Shown here piece by piece: positions 9,384-20,305 of a stretch of 29,881 bases of DNA. Numbering within the stretch: position 1 is the stretch's first letter; each line of letters starts with the position of its first letter. The stretch is taken from the NCBI GenBank assembly GCA_022559985.1, contig JAFJTR010000157.1:1-29881 (forward strand), read 5' to 3'. The notes under the pieces are model-generated. The model made no database searches. It was not told where the DNA came from and was given only the letters and a program-made list of their open reading frames with translations. Position numbers and translations under genes: made by a program. This stretch comes from Parastagonospora avenae f. sp. tritici 18332-5. Its lineage: Eukaryota > Ascomycota > Dothideomycetes > Pleosporales > Phaeosphaeriaceae.

Positions 9384-11260
9384 TTATTTCCCAATCACAT
9401 CCGCAAGTTCAATCGTCGGCACTTTATACGCCTTCACCTCCCTCCTCGCCATCGTCCTCTGCTCAAACGCATACCCCAGCCCTACAAGCAACTCCTCACT
9501 CCAAAGCCTGCCCGAGAAACTAATCCCAAACGGCGTGCCTGGGCCCTGTGCCACTAATCCCCTGCGCGTCGTTTCCACCGTCGAGTTCGCCGGATACGCG
9601 CCCAGGGGAATGGTAATCACCGGCCCGCCGATGATGGCGGAGATGGACGGCGAGTAATCAGTCGGCAGCACGACGGCGTCCAAGTCGTACGTGTCGAGCG
9701 CACCGAGCAGGCCGCCGGGTCCGCCGAGGTACAAGTCTTCTTGGTACGCGGCCCAGAACTCTGGACTCGTGTTAGAAAAGTTGAGGGCGAGGGCGGCGTC
9801 GAAGTCCGCGGTGTCTCTATCCGGATACGCCTCTAGCGGCGAAGTCTGCGTGAAGTTCGTAATGTCGGCGAGGGTGTGGATGTTGTTTGGGTTGTATGTG
9901 AGCTGGGACAGATAGGAGGCGAGGTTGGGGCCGAAGTCTGCGGAGAGCACGGTGCCTTCGGCGCTAGAGTTGAGGTAGGCGTCGAAGGCGGTATAGTTTG
10001 TGTTGTCAACGACGATGGCGCCGGCTTTTTTGAGGACGAGCAGAGCGGCTTCGAAGGCGTCGTAGAGGGGGGCGGAGCTGGGGGTTCGTGAGCCGATCGC
10101 GTTGCGTGGGACGCCAATGCGTTTGCCGAGGAGGGCGTCGAATTGACATGCAGCGACATAGTCAGGGACGGTAGAGTTTGTAGAGTTCGAGGTCCAGGTG
10201 ATGGCGGATGTGTAGTTATCGTACGGGTCAGGTCCGACAATGGCTTGGAGAATGTACGCAGCGTCTTTTACAGTGCGAGCCATGGGTCCAACAGTGTCTT
10301 GATGCTCGGAGATGGGGATGACGAGAGAGCGAGAAGTCAAGCCGACCGTGGTTTTGATGCCGACAATGTTGCTCTGCTGACTTGGCGATAGAATGGATCC
10401 ATCTGTCTCGGTACCCAGAGATCCGAAAGCAAGACCAAGACTAGAAGCGACACCACTGCCACTGCTGCTTCCACTGGGATCTTGGTTTGGATAGTAAGCG
10501 GCAGTCGCCTGGCCGCCATATGCAGACCATCCATTGGAAGAGTTGGACGAGCGGTAGTTGGCCCATTGCGAGAGATTAGACTTTCCGAGAATGATGGCAC
10601 CAGCTTTGCGCAGCTTCGCAGCCACTGTCGCGTCACGAGGTACTTTTGCACCAACGAGAGACCACGATCCGGCAGTGTTGTTCATCTTGTCAGCCGTGGC
10701 GATGTTGTTCTTGATGAGGATCGGCAGGCCATGGAGAGGTCTGCTTGGCGTTAGTCGTTGGCATGAAGCGATGCATATTGAGCCACAAACCCGCGAAGCT
10801 TGCCATAAGCCCTCTCCTCATCCAACTCTTTTGCAATTGACCAGGCATCCGGATTGATCTCGGTGACCATGTGGAATGTTGAATTGACTTCCAGAATGCG
10901 CGCAACGTAAGCCTGGTGTGACGTTAGCGATTGATCTCCTCATGTATGTAGAACCAGTCTGTGACTGACCTGCACCAAGTCTACGCTCGTAAACTGTCCC
11001 TTCTCAAGACCAAGTGTGAGCTCCTCGGCCGTTGCGTCCAAGAGCAACGGTAGCGACGAATTGACAGGCGCACAGCTTGTCAACGGCGCGAACGCCACAA
11101 GAGCCTTAACGATCAGCCACGCAGACACCATGATACCAATTGCTACGAACGCTGCCAAACGAGTGGAAGAGTCGGGACCTCGATAGCGCCGGTCAGCATC
11201 TTTATAGCTCAGCTTGTTGTTGTTCCCTGACGGGGATTGCGACTGCCGCTTCTCATCCAT
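9384..11260 (-). CDS. Amidase-signature hydrolase with N-terminal signal anchor
   Basis: Three exons (11260-10970, 10912-10791, 10740-9384) give 589 residues. The introns are 57 bp (10913-10969, GCTAACG branch) and 50 bp (10741-10790, GACTAAC branch). Both junctions keep frame. Residues about 35-60 form one hydrophobic segment after a polar, charged N-terminus, so a type II signal anchor placing the enzyme in the secretory lumen or outside is likely. Several NxS/T sequons (NYT, NST, NFS) fit. Amidase-signature features are present: the Lys of PILIKNN (about 148), the Ser/Gly motif DPSGSSSGSG with the cis-Ser near 230, and GTETDGSI with the likely nucleophile Ser near 253. The family hydrolyses C-N amide bonds using a Ser-cisSer-Lys triad. 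The substrate cannot be told from sequence; acetamidase, glutamyl-amidotransferase-like and fatty-acid-amide-type enzymes share the fold. The missing N-terminal catalytic Lys of the single long exon is supplied by exon 3's 5' end, which supports the three-exon model. Confidence 0.93.
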
Positions 11261-11836
11261 GTCTTAAGACCAGGATGGTACCTCCCATGCACCCGTTCAC
11301 GGGAAGAGATCGCTGCGATAAGCGTTGGTTGATGTAAGGATGGTCAGTTTGCAACGGCTTGGACCGTCGTACCTGGACTGTGCTACTGCACCGGTACCTG
11401 CCCCATCCGTGCTTGCACCACTTCGGCTCGTAACGGCAACAAATCCTACACTGCACAACTTACGTTTTGTATCACGTCTCGCAGAAAACATTGTGCTCAA
11501 TTCTGGGGCTGTCACATTGGCAACGGTTAGACGCTTGATGCTCTAGGCCAGAAAAGGAAGGTACACAAAAGCTTGGTGATGGACAATTGCTCCGCGGCGT
11601 CTTTGATGCGGGTGTGGCTGCGGGTACGTATCGATTGCAATTGTCGATGATGGCGAGATGCAAACATCGGAGCAAGGCACTGCTTGACCTGCCGTATGCG
11701 GCGAGGTGTTAGCATACGCGATGCGCGTGTTTCTCCCGGCCGCAGAAGTGCATGTCATTTCTATGTACAGCTATCGCTGTGTTGTATATCAAGTAATGGC
11801 GTTCAGCTTGCTAATTCACGTTGATACCAATGCAGC
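11261..11836. other. Intergenic region, probable amidase promoter
   Basis: Between the amidase start and the methylthioadenosine phosphorylase stop, both on the minus strand. I see no gene and no clear TATA box. Confidence 0.5.
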
Positions 11837-12838
11837 TCAATCGAAGTAGCCAGGGAAGAGCCATTGCAGCTTCTTCTCCGCGTCTTGTCCACGGCCTTCC
11901 TTCTTGGTCATGGCGCCAGCAAATCTCATCTGGCCCTCGATGTGCTTTGCCAGTACCAGCTCTCCGTGCTCCTCCTTGGTGAGCTCGTTCAAGACAGCGC
12001 CGACAAAACGCCTGGCGTTCTCGGCGTTGGCCTTCATGTGCGCCATGACCATCTCGACGTTGACGTCCTCAGAGCCGTCACCCCTCCAGCAGTCGTAGTC
12101 GGTTGCCATGCAGATCATCTGGTATGAGATCTCTGCCTCTCGTGCTAGCTTGGCCTCTGGCAGCGCGCTCATGTTGATGACGCTGCCGCCCCATGCGCGG
12201 TAGAGGTTCGACTCAGCACGCGTGCTGAACTGTGGTCCCTCCATGCAGATCAACAAGCCCTTGTCGTGCAGGGTGACGCCCTCTCCCTCCAGGCTGTGTC
12301 CGCACTTCCTCACAATTTCCGCCAGTGACTTGTCGAACGGATCTCCGAAGCCAACGTGGCCCACCATGCCCTTCTCGAAGAACGTGAACGGCCGGACGCC
12401 CTTTGTGCGGTCGATGATCTGGTCGGGGACGAGGAAGTCGCGTGGGCGGACCTCTTCCTGCAGCGAGCCGACAGCGGAGAAGGCGATGATGGTGCGCACG
12501 CCAATGTGTCGCAGCGCCGCAATGTTGGCCTGGTTCTTGACCTCGTGCGGGGCAAATTCGTGGTGGAGACCGTGTCGCGAGAGGAAGGCGACGGGGACGG
12601 GCTTGCCGGTGGTGGGCGAGTTGTGCTGTAGGATGCTGATGGGCGACGACGGCTTGCCCCACGGTGTGTCAATGTCGAGCGTCGCAGCCAGCTCGAAGCC
12701 AGGCAGCGAAGAAATGCCAGTGCCGCCAATCACGGCAATGTGCACTGGTGCTGGAGAAGGTGTGAGCCATCATTGATGTTTGCGGGCACGCGCTTGAGGG
12801 AGTCGCGTACCGTCATATGTGCTGGGAACGCCCGCCAT
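11837..12838 (-). CDS. MEU1: S-methyl-5'-thioadenosine phosphorylase
   Basis: Two exons (12838-12811 and 12750-11837) joined across a 60-bp intron (12751-12810, GTACGC donor, CTCCAG acceptor) give 313 residues beginning MAGVPSTYDAPVHIAVIGG. The long exon alone has no ATG at this point (its first codon is GTG, Val12), so the short first exon is needed. Family features of the trimeric purine nucleoside/MTA phosphorylases are present: GGTGISS (about 18-24, phosphate loop), SRHG (67-70), MEGPQFSTRAESNLYR (about 179-194), INMSALPEAKLARE with the substrate Met (about 201-214), and ATDYDCW (225-231) with the adenine-recognising Asp residues. The enzyme cleaves methylthioadenosine with phosphate to adenine and methylthioribose-1-phosphate, recycling the by-product of polyamine synthesis into methionine and adenine. 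It is expected to be cytosolic. Length is close to family norm. The symbol follows yeast MEU1. Confidence 0.96.
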
Positions 12839-13089
12839 TCTGCGATATGGGATTGAAATGAAGCGGGAAGATGTAAGTGAAGCGCAACGACAAGTGAATA
12901 CAGGAGAGAGGAGTGTGGCGCGCTGTAACATGCACTCACTGAATGGGCGCAATAAACAATTTCTGTCGCGGGGTAGCTCTTGCCGACCCCTGGACCCTGA
13001 TGGCGTCACCGCCAATAGCAGCGAAGCAGCGAAGCAGCCCAGCAAGCTTTGGAGCCTTCAGTGCTCACGATATCAATTCATTTTCTCTA

Positions 13090-13810
13090 TTACAGTGCCA
13101 GTGCTAAGCCCAGACCAATTGCTGCCACACCTCCTCCAAGCCTGCCAGCACCGCCTGTCGCTTGAGGCGCCCCAGTCGAGCTCCCACTGGCAGTAGCGTC
13201 ACCACCAGTCGTGTTTGGCGGGAGCGTGAGGACTCTATTTATCTTGTGGAAGGTAATGCCTGGGATGGTTTGAATGTTCTACGCATTACTATTAGCATCA
13301 ACAAGACGCTCTCACGAAAGCACTTACAGCTTCAACGACTTCGCCAGACCGCCCCTCCGAACTCAGGACCATAGCAGCACTCGTCCCATTCTTTACCAGT
13401 CCGACACTCGGCCCAGTGAAGTTCGCTGCCCCAAGATTCGCGGCACCACGTTGTGTATACGACAATGTGCTGACATACTTTGGCGTACTCGTAAAGTCTG
13501 CCGACGCGTATGTCCCATTGAGAACATGGTAAGACAGCAACTTCACTAGCTCATCTTCGCCGCGTCCAGACACAGCACGACGCTCGAAGCTGTCTGATCC
13601 TGCCGAAAGAGCTTCAAAGGCCTCGTTGGTCGGGATGACTATGGTGATATTGTATTTGCCATTGAGAGATCCTGCAAAGCTGGACACGTTGCGAAGGAGG
13701 CTGCCAAACTCGCTGAGATCAGGGTTCATCGCAAGTAGAGATGTCATGTACATCGTCTGCGCAGCCGCAAGAGCTGTGAATAGCGAGGTTGCGAAAATGG
13801 AAGTCCGCAT
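13090..13810 (-). CDS. Secreted FAS1 (fasciclin) domain protein, probably GPI-anchored
   Basis: Two exons (13810-13328 and 13278-13090) flank a 49-bp intron (13279-13327, GTAAGT donor, GCTAAT branch, GTAG acceptor), giving 223 residues. Residues 1-18 are a signal peptide (hydrophobic, ending ALAAAQ). One FAS1 domain covers about 20-180: the first helix MTSLLAMNPDLSEFGSLL, the conserved strand TIVIPTNEAFEAL (56-68), the YHV motif LLSYHVLNGTY (91-101), and the closing GITFHKINRVL. A short Ser/Thr/Gly/Ala linker leads to a hydrophobic C-terminus (VAAIGLGLALAL) without a basic tail, as expected for a GPI attachment signal with a small omega residue shortly upstream. Several NxS/T sites suggest N-glycosylation. 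FAS1 proteins act at the cell surface in adhesion and wall organisation; the exact role here is unknown. Stopping at the end of exon 1 would lose the last strand and the anchor. Confidence 0.92.
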
Positions 13811-13881
13811 GTTTGTGATGCTGCCGCTATGCGAGATCTACGAAGAGACTAACGATCGATGAAGGCTTCCATGCTACTCTC

Positions 13882-13889
13882 ATATATAC
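13882..13889 (-). promoter_or_regulatory. Candidate TATA box of the FAS1 gene
   Basis: TGTATATATG reads on the minus strand 72-79 bases before the FAS1 ATG at 13810, a normal distance for a fungal TATA element. Position and motif only. Confidence 0.45.
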
Positions 13890-14987
13890 AAAAGCCATTG
13901 TCACCGGCTCCTGCTTTAGCGACGCCTGGATTGCTAGCCCCTGGGCACGCCAGAATGAGGAGGCTATGCAGACTTCCGCGGAGCTCATATTTGCCTTGCA
14001 AACGAGTGGTCGTTACGGAACATTTGCGCAGCAAGGCTTCCATGTGGCAAAGGAGCATACGACTCAGCCTGCATCGTATCGTGAAGCTTGACAGGTGCGT
14101 TGTATGGTGTTGAAGCTCCAGTAAACAGCTGGTGATGTCAGCCAAGTGGGGGCTTGGGTCGGGCCGAATGTAACGTCCCTGCCTTCGTCCACAGCCTGGA
14201 GATCTGCAAACCTCGCTCATCGCACCTTTGAGACTATGGATATCAATTATCTTGCATGCAGCAATTCGCTGTCGCGTCCTTTCCTGTCCATCGCGCATCA
14301 CCGCAACACCGGAAAAACGCGTCGTCGACGCGACGCAAAAGTCTGGTCGCGCCTTCAAAGAGCCCACGACTGCGACATTCGTTACCAGATGGAACGGTAC
14401 TCAATTGAGGACATACAGAATCGATTAACACAAATCCAAATGACGACTTATAAACATGAGAATATGAACGTGGAAACGAAAACGAGGAGTAGCGATTCAA
14501 ATTGAGCCTATAATGCAGCGCGTTTCAGCCAGTCTATCTTGGTGAAGCTCGATCACCAATGTACGTCGAAAGGCGTTGTGTCGGCGAAGTTTCCATTTCA
14601 ATTCATAGGGTTTGTGTCATGCAGTGCCATACACATTGCAAAACTCGACTTTGAACTGCGTACTGTTGCTGGTTCTGAAAGCCGGCTGTGCATAACGACA
14701 GGCGGACGACGGTCAAAATATTCCCATCCTTCTCCGTATGCTTGAACAACACCATTATCTTCATTTCGGCTTTCGGACTTTTACTTAGTCAGTCTCACGT
14801 TGTTTACATCGGGTTTGCACGGACTTAGACGGACTTAGAGCAGCAGGGCGTGATGCACGACTGGATCGAGGCTTTGGCTATAATGTTATACGACTGCAGG
14901 CTAGCTTATTTGCACACACGGAGGGACGTGAAGCTCCGATTCCGGACTGTGCCATATGGGAATCCAGCTTGTGAAGTGGGTGTCTGT

Positions 14988-14993
14988 ATAAGA
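14988..14993 (+). promoter_or_regulatory. Candidate TATA box of the NmrA-like gene
   Basis: TATAAG within TGTATAAGAG lies about 120 bases before the ATG at 15113 and is followed by pyrimidine-rich sequence. Motif and position only. Confidence 0.45.
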
Positions 14994-15112
14994 GAGTTGC
15001 CACCAGTCTCAGCTGGTTTACCAGAGCACGATATCGAAGCTTCTGTATCTCCACAACAGCTTCTACTACGATCCCATATCAACACTTCCAGCCATTTCAG
15101 ACCTATCCAATC

Positions 15113-16144
15113 ATGTCTTCCTCCCAGACCATCCATAAGGTCGCTCTTGTTGGGGTACATCAGTCCTTCAACCACACAAGCTCACACTGACAGCTCTAGG
15201 GCACCGGCAGCGTTGGTTCTCACATGCTAAAGTCGCTCCTCACAGCCGGCAAACACTCCGTCACCGTCCTCACGCGCACTACAAGCACAGAGACATTCCC
15301 TGAATCCGTGGCCGTCAAGAAAGTCGACTACACCTCCGACACCTCCATCACCTCCGCCCTGACCGGCCAAGACTTCCTCATCATAACCCTCCCTGCAACT
15401 GCCCCACCCGACACCCACTCACGCATCGTCGTCGCCGCCGCCGCCGCCGGCATCAAGTACATCATGCCCAACTACTACGGCTTCGCGCTTTCCGACCGCC
15501 CAAGCGCCATTCTCACAGACCCGCTGCTAAACTTCGAGCGCTACGTAGACGATGTGCGTGCCGTGTCGTCCCAAGGCGTAAAATTCGTCGCGCTGGCGTG
15601 CGGGTTTTGGTATGAATGGAGCTTAGGCATGGGGGAGCAGTGGTACGGGTTCGACATTGCGCAGCGGCGCGTCACGTTCTATGCTGATGGGAAGAAGAAG
15701 ATTAACACCAGCACGTGGGGGCTGTGTGGTGATGCTGTGGCGAGTATTCTCAGTGGAGATGTAGAGAAATATGCGAATAAGGCGGTGTACATATCTTCTT
15801 TCCTCGTCTCGCAGCGCGATATGCTCGACTCGCTGCACCGCGTGCTCGGCACCACGGATCAGGATTGGGATATCAGGTACCAAGATGTTGAGGGGAGATA
15901 TCAGGAAGGACACGAGGAGCTCAAGGCGGGGAATCGCTTGGGCTATGCGAAATTGATGTATGCGCGGATGTTCTATCCAGAAGGCAATGGGGATTTCGAG
16001 ACGGGATGGGGGCTGGATAATGAAGGGTTGGGGCTTGGGAGGGAGGAGTTAGATGAGGCGACGAGGAGGGCGGTGGGGATGGTGGAGAAGGGATTTGGGG
16101 TGCGGACGTGGATTGAGACGGGGAAGGCCATGCGCGTGGAGTAG
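15113..16144 (+). CDS. NmrA-like / isoflavone-reductase-like NAD(P)-binding protein
   Basis: A 14-codon first exon (15113-15154), a 45-bp intron (15155-15199, CACTGAC branch, CTCTAG acceptor) and a long exon (15200-16144) give 328 residues. The first exon matters: it supplies MSSSQTIHKVALVGG, completing the Rossmann dinucleotide motif GGTGSVGSH (14-22). After it come a beta-alpha repeat (HSVTVLTR), a D-F-L-I-I-T-L strand, and a segment IKYIMPNYYGF (about 99-109) typical of atypical short-chain dehydrogenases of the NmrA / phenylcoumaran-reductase group. Members either reduce small aromatic substrates with NADPH or act as redox-sensing regulators. The sequence does not decide between these. 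The tail is charged and ends at TAG 16142-16144. Its third-position codon use changes from C-rich early to G-rich late in the exon. Confidence 0.9.
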
Positions 16145-16331
16145 ATGATGTGTGTAATCGAGTTGCAATGAGACGAATCGCGCCGATTTTCTCACTCTAG
16201 TCTCGCAGAGATATACAAACTACATAGTCTATGTCCTACAAAGGGGACGACCAGGCGCCTGTCCTCCCGTCCGCAGGCGGTGAAAGTCTAACCGCGCAAA
16301 AAATATAATGCCGAACCCCACCGCGATTTTT
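16145..16331. other. Short intergenic segment with T6 run on the minus strand
   Basis: 3' flank of the NmrA-like gene. It contains A6 at 16298-16303, which on the minus strand is a T6 run about 29 bases beyond the candidate small RNA and could terminate RNA polymerase III. Confidence 0.4.
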
Positions 16332-16450
16332 GACTACCCAATCGAGGAATCGAACCCTCGTCCACCGACTTGTGTAATCACCCTTCACATGTCGAGAAGT
16401 AGAAGAGCTTACAAGGCCTGTTGGTGGCCTACGCTTCCTATTCGGATGTC
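16332..16450 (-). ncRNA. Candidate Pol III-type small RNA or tRNA relic
   Basis: On the minus strand 16356-16346 reads GGTTCGATTCC, a perfect match to the Pol III B-box consensus, inside a CGAGG/CCTCG hairpin. The segment is bounded by GACATCCGAAT (16450-16440) and ATTGGGTAGTC (16342-16332), which can pair at 8 of 11 positions, more if small bulges are allowed. Between them lies a 5-bp hairpin with a 7-base loop (AGGCC-ACCAACA-GGCCT, 16430-16414). A T6 run follows at 16303-16298. A canonical tRNA is not obtained: the T loop has one extra base, no proper box A or D arm is visible, and the 7-base loop lacks U33. It may be a degenerate or intron-bearing tRNA, another Pol III RNA, or chance. Confidence 0.3.
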
Positions 16451-17721
16451 CCACCATCGCGCCAACGATTCGTTGGATTTGATTGATGAGATAGAGTTGG
16501 GGGACGTTGGATATATTGTGGGAGAAGAGGTGGGGTGAAGGTTTTTGTGATTGGTGTGGGTGGGGTGGATGGGTGAGTGTTTGTAATGTGAGTGTTGGTG
16601 GAATATTTTGCTCAAGGTGCGGTCATGCTGGTAGAGCCTTTGGGGAGATATTGTGAGAAGCATCGGGGATGCGAGGTGGGTGCGAGAGATGGGCTGGAAC
16701 AAGAACAGTGGGATTTGCAGTTGCCTAGACAGTATCGCTTCCGCTACTTGTGCCTGTCCATCGCTTTTTATACCATAGGTATGTATGCGGACCATCACCT
16801 CAAAGTGTATACGGCAGCCTGTCAACATTTTACATCCCGCCCGCTGTGATGAGATCGCCTTTACCGTCTGTCCTGAAATTACTTGCGTTTGCAATGTCGC
16901 CAATCACTCCCCGTGGTGGCTGCCCCTTCACCTTTGAACTGGGTCGATAGCATCTAGCGCCCGAGGGATCAGTACACGAGCCCTTTACCGCTCACTCATC
17001 CTCTTTTCTACACCACAATCTACTCGGCTCTTCTTCTTTGTGATGGAGTTTCTCTAGGTGGTCTGGTAATGCTTGATAGGTCGAAAGGGACGCTGACCAA
17101 AAAGAATATTACTGATCCGACTCCCTACAGCATTGTCATCGCGTTGCTCTTCGACACTATTTATTTCCACGGGCGTAAGAGTAACACTCAACCCAGCTCG
17201 ACGAGTAGTAGTATACCGAGGGCGTGGAACGCGTGATGGAGCCCGGTCTCGGAAATACGCAGCTACGAAGTTCCGAAATGGCCTCATACCTCGACTTGCA
17301 GTTTTTGGAGATGACTGTACTCTGACTCGGGGTCCCGGGCCTGAGTATCTTCAGAGACTTCCGTTCACGATATAGTCGTTGATATTGACGAGTCAGCACT
17401 TCACGACGGAAGCCGTTAGGAGACAAGGATCAATATGAACCCTATCGGAGCTGTGTGACGAGGCGAGTACAATTCGGTCGCGTAAGGCATTTGGGGTTGA
17501 AGAGGTGCGAAGCATGTCGCAACACATATGACGCATCTGGCACTAGCTCCTGTGTATGCTTCGATCTTACGATGATTTGAGACGTCCGAGACATGACAGC
17601 CTTGAGTAAATACCAGGATCCTTGAGCTCGCTCGTTACACTCAAATCACGTTCCTTATCGGGGGCGTACGTTCTGAGTGAAATTTACTTCGTTCGTGTCC
17701 GTGTCTCCTCAGGGCGATGCA

Positions 17722-17745
17722 GCGCGCAATGCGGCGCGCAATGCG
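17722..17745. repeat. Perfect 12-bp tandem duplication
   Basis: GCGCGCAATGCG occurs twice head to tail (17722-17733 and 17734-17745). It is CpG-rich and lies in gene-free sequence. No function is apparent. Confidence 0.9.
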
Positions 17746-20153
17746 GCAAATGTGCAGCGCACCACTCCTGCCATACAACTGGTCGCATCATCCAGAGTGT
17801 CGCCATATGCGCACATATATGTGCAATGCAGACATCGCGGGCCCATCGAAATCCTGCACCGTTGTGGATCTTCCTCACCTCTGGGTCACATCCCACAACC
17901 TAGCGGGTACCGACAGCGATCACAGAGTCTTGTTCTTGCTCCTCGGAACGCAGCTCCCAAGCCGGAGACTTATAGCTTGTGCGATAGCCAATTTGCGTGG
18001 AGGGATGCGATCGTGTGGAGAGGCGAAGACGGAAGTCGGCACCGCAACGTCTTGGTGTGCGAAATATTGTCAAGAACCCACAAGACTTTTGTGATGGGTA
18101 CGATGAGCTTATCTGAACGACGCTCAAGAAGAGTTGCGTGAGGTTTGTTCGATCGATTTTTGCGTCTTGTGTGCGTCGTTCATCTCCATCGCTGGTGGCT
18201 ACATGTGATAGTCCTGGATGTGAGTTTGACGCGCGCTGGCGGGACCCGGTGCACACCAAGTCGATTACTCACGGAATCGCCACGTCTGCGTCGAGTCCTG
18301 TCGTATGAGAAAATACTGATTTCCTCTCTTTGCTTTTTGCTTCTAGAGTAATGAAGGCTGTGAGTGCTCGAGTAGCCCCGTGCCAATAGTGTAAGAAAGG
18401 TGTGATGTGTCAGGCTTCGGCTCTTCGTCCTTTAAGTATGACAAGGTACAATGCGCCATATTAGCTCACCGAAACCTTGGAAGCCACAAGCGGAGTTGTG
18501 GCCCTGCAGGGCCGTCTCACGAAATCCATGCTTCTGTGGTATCTTAGCGCGCACGAGAATGGCGCGTCCCTATGCCTGTATAGATGCAGCTCAGTGACAT
18601 GCATCTCCATTTTCGGGTGCCCAGAAGGAGAAGTGTCGCGTTGAGATGGCGCTAGAGAGATTGACCAGTTATATCGCAGCACGTGTGTTGCAAGTGCACA
18701 CTCAAGGCGGCCTTGTTCTTTCATGCGCCATACTCCCGCCGCGTTTCCTAAGACCCGCCGCGCCTTCGCATGCGTTCCACCATGCATGAGCCCGGACATG
18801 ACTACGAGGGTAGGATCCCACGTGCATAAAGCGACTCGATGGTTGTTCCACTCCCGGATGACTAGTAAGTGCAATAGCGCACATCGCAACTGCATTTTGT
18901 TCGGCATTCTCGCTCGTCCCGAGAAATTCCTGTCTGTCTTGGCCTTGCCTGTGCCAAGCAGCGGGTTCAGTCTGTGGCAACGCGTTCCAAAAAGATCGTC
19001 TATGCAGGTGGGGGGCCCGCAACGGAGGAGCTTCCAGACATGAGTGGTGAGCACGATTATGACCTTCCAGATTGTTCCCATGACTGTGACCAATCATGCA
19101 CCAACGAAGTGTGCACACGAGGGTTGCATGCGCCCTGTTAGGCAGGTTCGAAGTTCGGGCAGCTGGAATTGCTCCCTGGATGCTCATGCTACAGGCTGAC
19201 AGGCAGCAATGGTGGCTACATGGCTGGTGAAAATCCCAAGCATAGCCTGGAGGCGTTGTCGGATTCCATTGAGGTAACATTGTACGGTCGCGAAACGATC
19301 ATCGCGTGTTTGTGATGCAGCTGGAAAAGATTGTGCTATTCATGACCCAACACCGAGGAACTCGGTCGTGGAACTCAATGTCACTTTTCGAAGATGACCC
19401 GGCGCACGCCGATAACCATGTTCTCGGTTCTCGTACTACTGTTGGCTGATCCGGGTTGCCTTCAGTTGGACCATGCACGCGGTGCGGCATATCAGCAAAT
19501 GGAGCGAGCGCCTGCGGCAAACATGTTCAGGGCCACCAGGGTCAGTGAATCTCTAAGCACTATGTGTATTGCTTCGCTGCGCACAATCGCTCTTGATCCG
19601 CAACAATGACACTGCGACCACCTGGAGCCTCCTCCGATGAGCGGCGAGACTGGCGGCCTCGGTCAGCGCAAAAGAAACGCGTGTGAAGCCATCGCCATGT
19701 GAGCGCGCTACCTGAATGCGTGGGGGAAAGGCGCACGAAAATATCGACGGACGCAGGTGTGGTGTGCTGGGCTGTTTGCGGATGGTGGAAGTGAAGTTGA
19801 GATAGAGTCGAATGGACGTTGGAGATTAGGGCCACGTTCTCCAGAGTTTGCTGTAATTGGCCCGACCCCAGAGCCTCGACCTCTCTCCACAAGCTATGGC
19901 GCGCGGACCTCACCAAGTGCCAAGCAGATGCCAAGTCAGATAGCGCCGGTCGACTACTGCGCTTTCAGACAGGCTGGTATCCGCTCCTCCAAGCTCCATC
20001 GTCTGGTGCCAAATTTGCTTGAGCACGATGACACGATCAAGCTATCCTTACAGGATTCTCGCTTCGCGGGCTCTCCGCGGTTTCCCTTGGCACCACCCGC
20101 CCAATCAGACGGCCCCATTTTGACATGTGCGACAGAGTTCACCAACATGCCTG

Positions 20154-20159
20154 AACGTG
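20154..20159 (-). promoter_or_regulatory. Possible PHO-type E-box (CACGTT)
   Basis: CACGTT on the minus strand lies 250 bases before the phosphate symporter ATG. Pho4/NUC-1-type factors bind CACGTG and more weakly CACGTT. A single six-base match is weak evidence. Confidence 0.2.
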
Positions 20160-20297
20160 GCAGAGAGCAGGCGAGCAAACCCAGCGGCGGATTCGCCCTC
20201 CATGGGTCCCTTGGCCTGTGTCACCCCCCGGTCTGGTCCCTTCGCGTTTAGGTAGCATGCTCAACGCCGTACAGCCCATGCCGCCGACAGATTGCAC

Positions 20298-20305
20298 ATA
20301 TATAT
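20298..20305 (+). promoter_or_regulatory. Candidate TATA box of the phosphate symporter gene
   Basis: ATATATAT about 105 bases before the ATG at 20409, followed by a C/T-rich leader. Position and motif are typical. Confidence 0.5.

Larger units (their letters stand above)
13811..15112. other. Divergent intergenic region
   Basis: 1.3 kb between the FAS1 and NmrA-like genes, which point away from each other. Chance open frames are present but none has domain-like composition or supporting introns. It holds TATA candidates for both genes. Confidence 0.55.

Noticed and set aside
16409..16903. 164-codon minus-strand open frame over the candidate small RNA
   Set aside because: His/Pro/Ser/Thr-rich composition with no domain. 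It looks like a by-product of C-rich sequence.
19130..19165. GGTTCGAAG resembling a tRNA T loop
   Set aside because: It does not complete the B-box consensus and no stem or acceptor arm surrounds it.
18461..19280. Two overlapping minus-strand open frames of 210 and 192 codons
   Set aside because: They overlap in different frames, show unusual Cys/His/Trp/Arg content, and have no domain or intron support.
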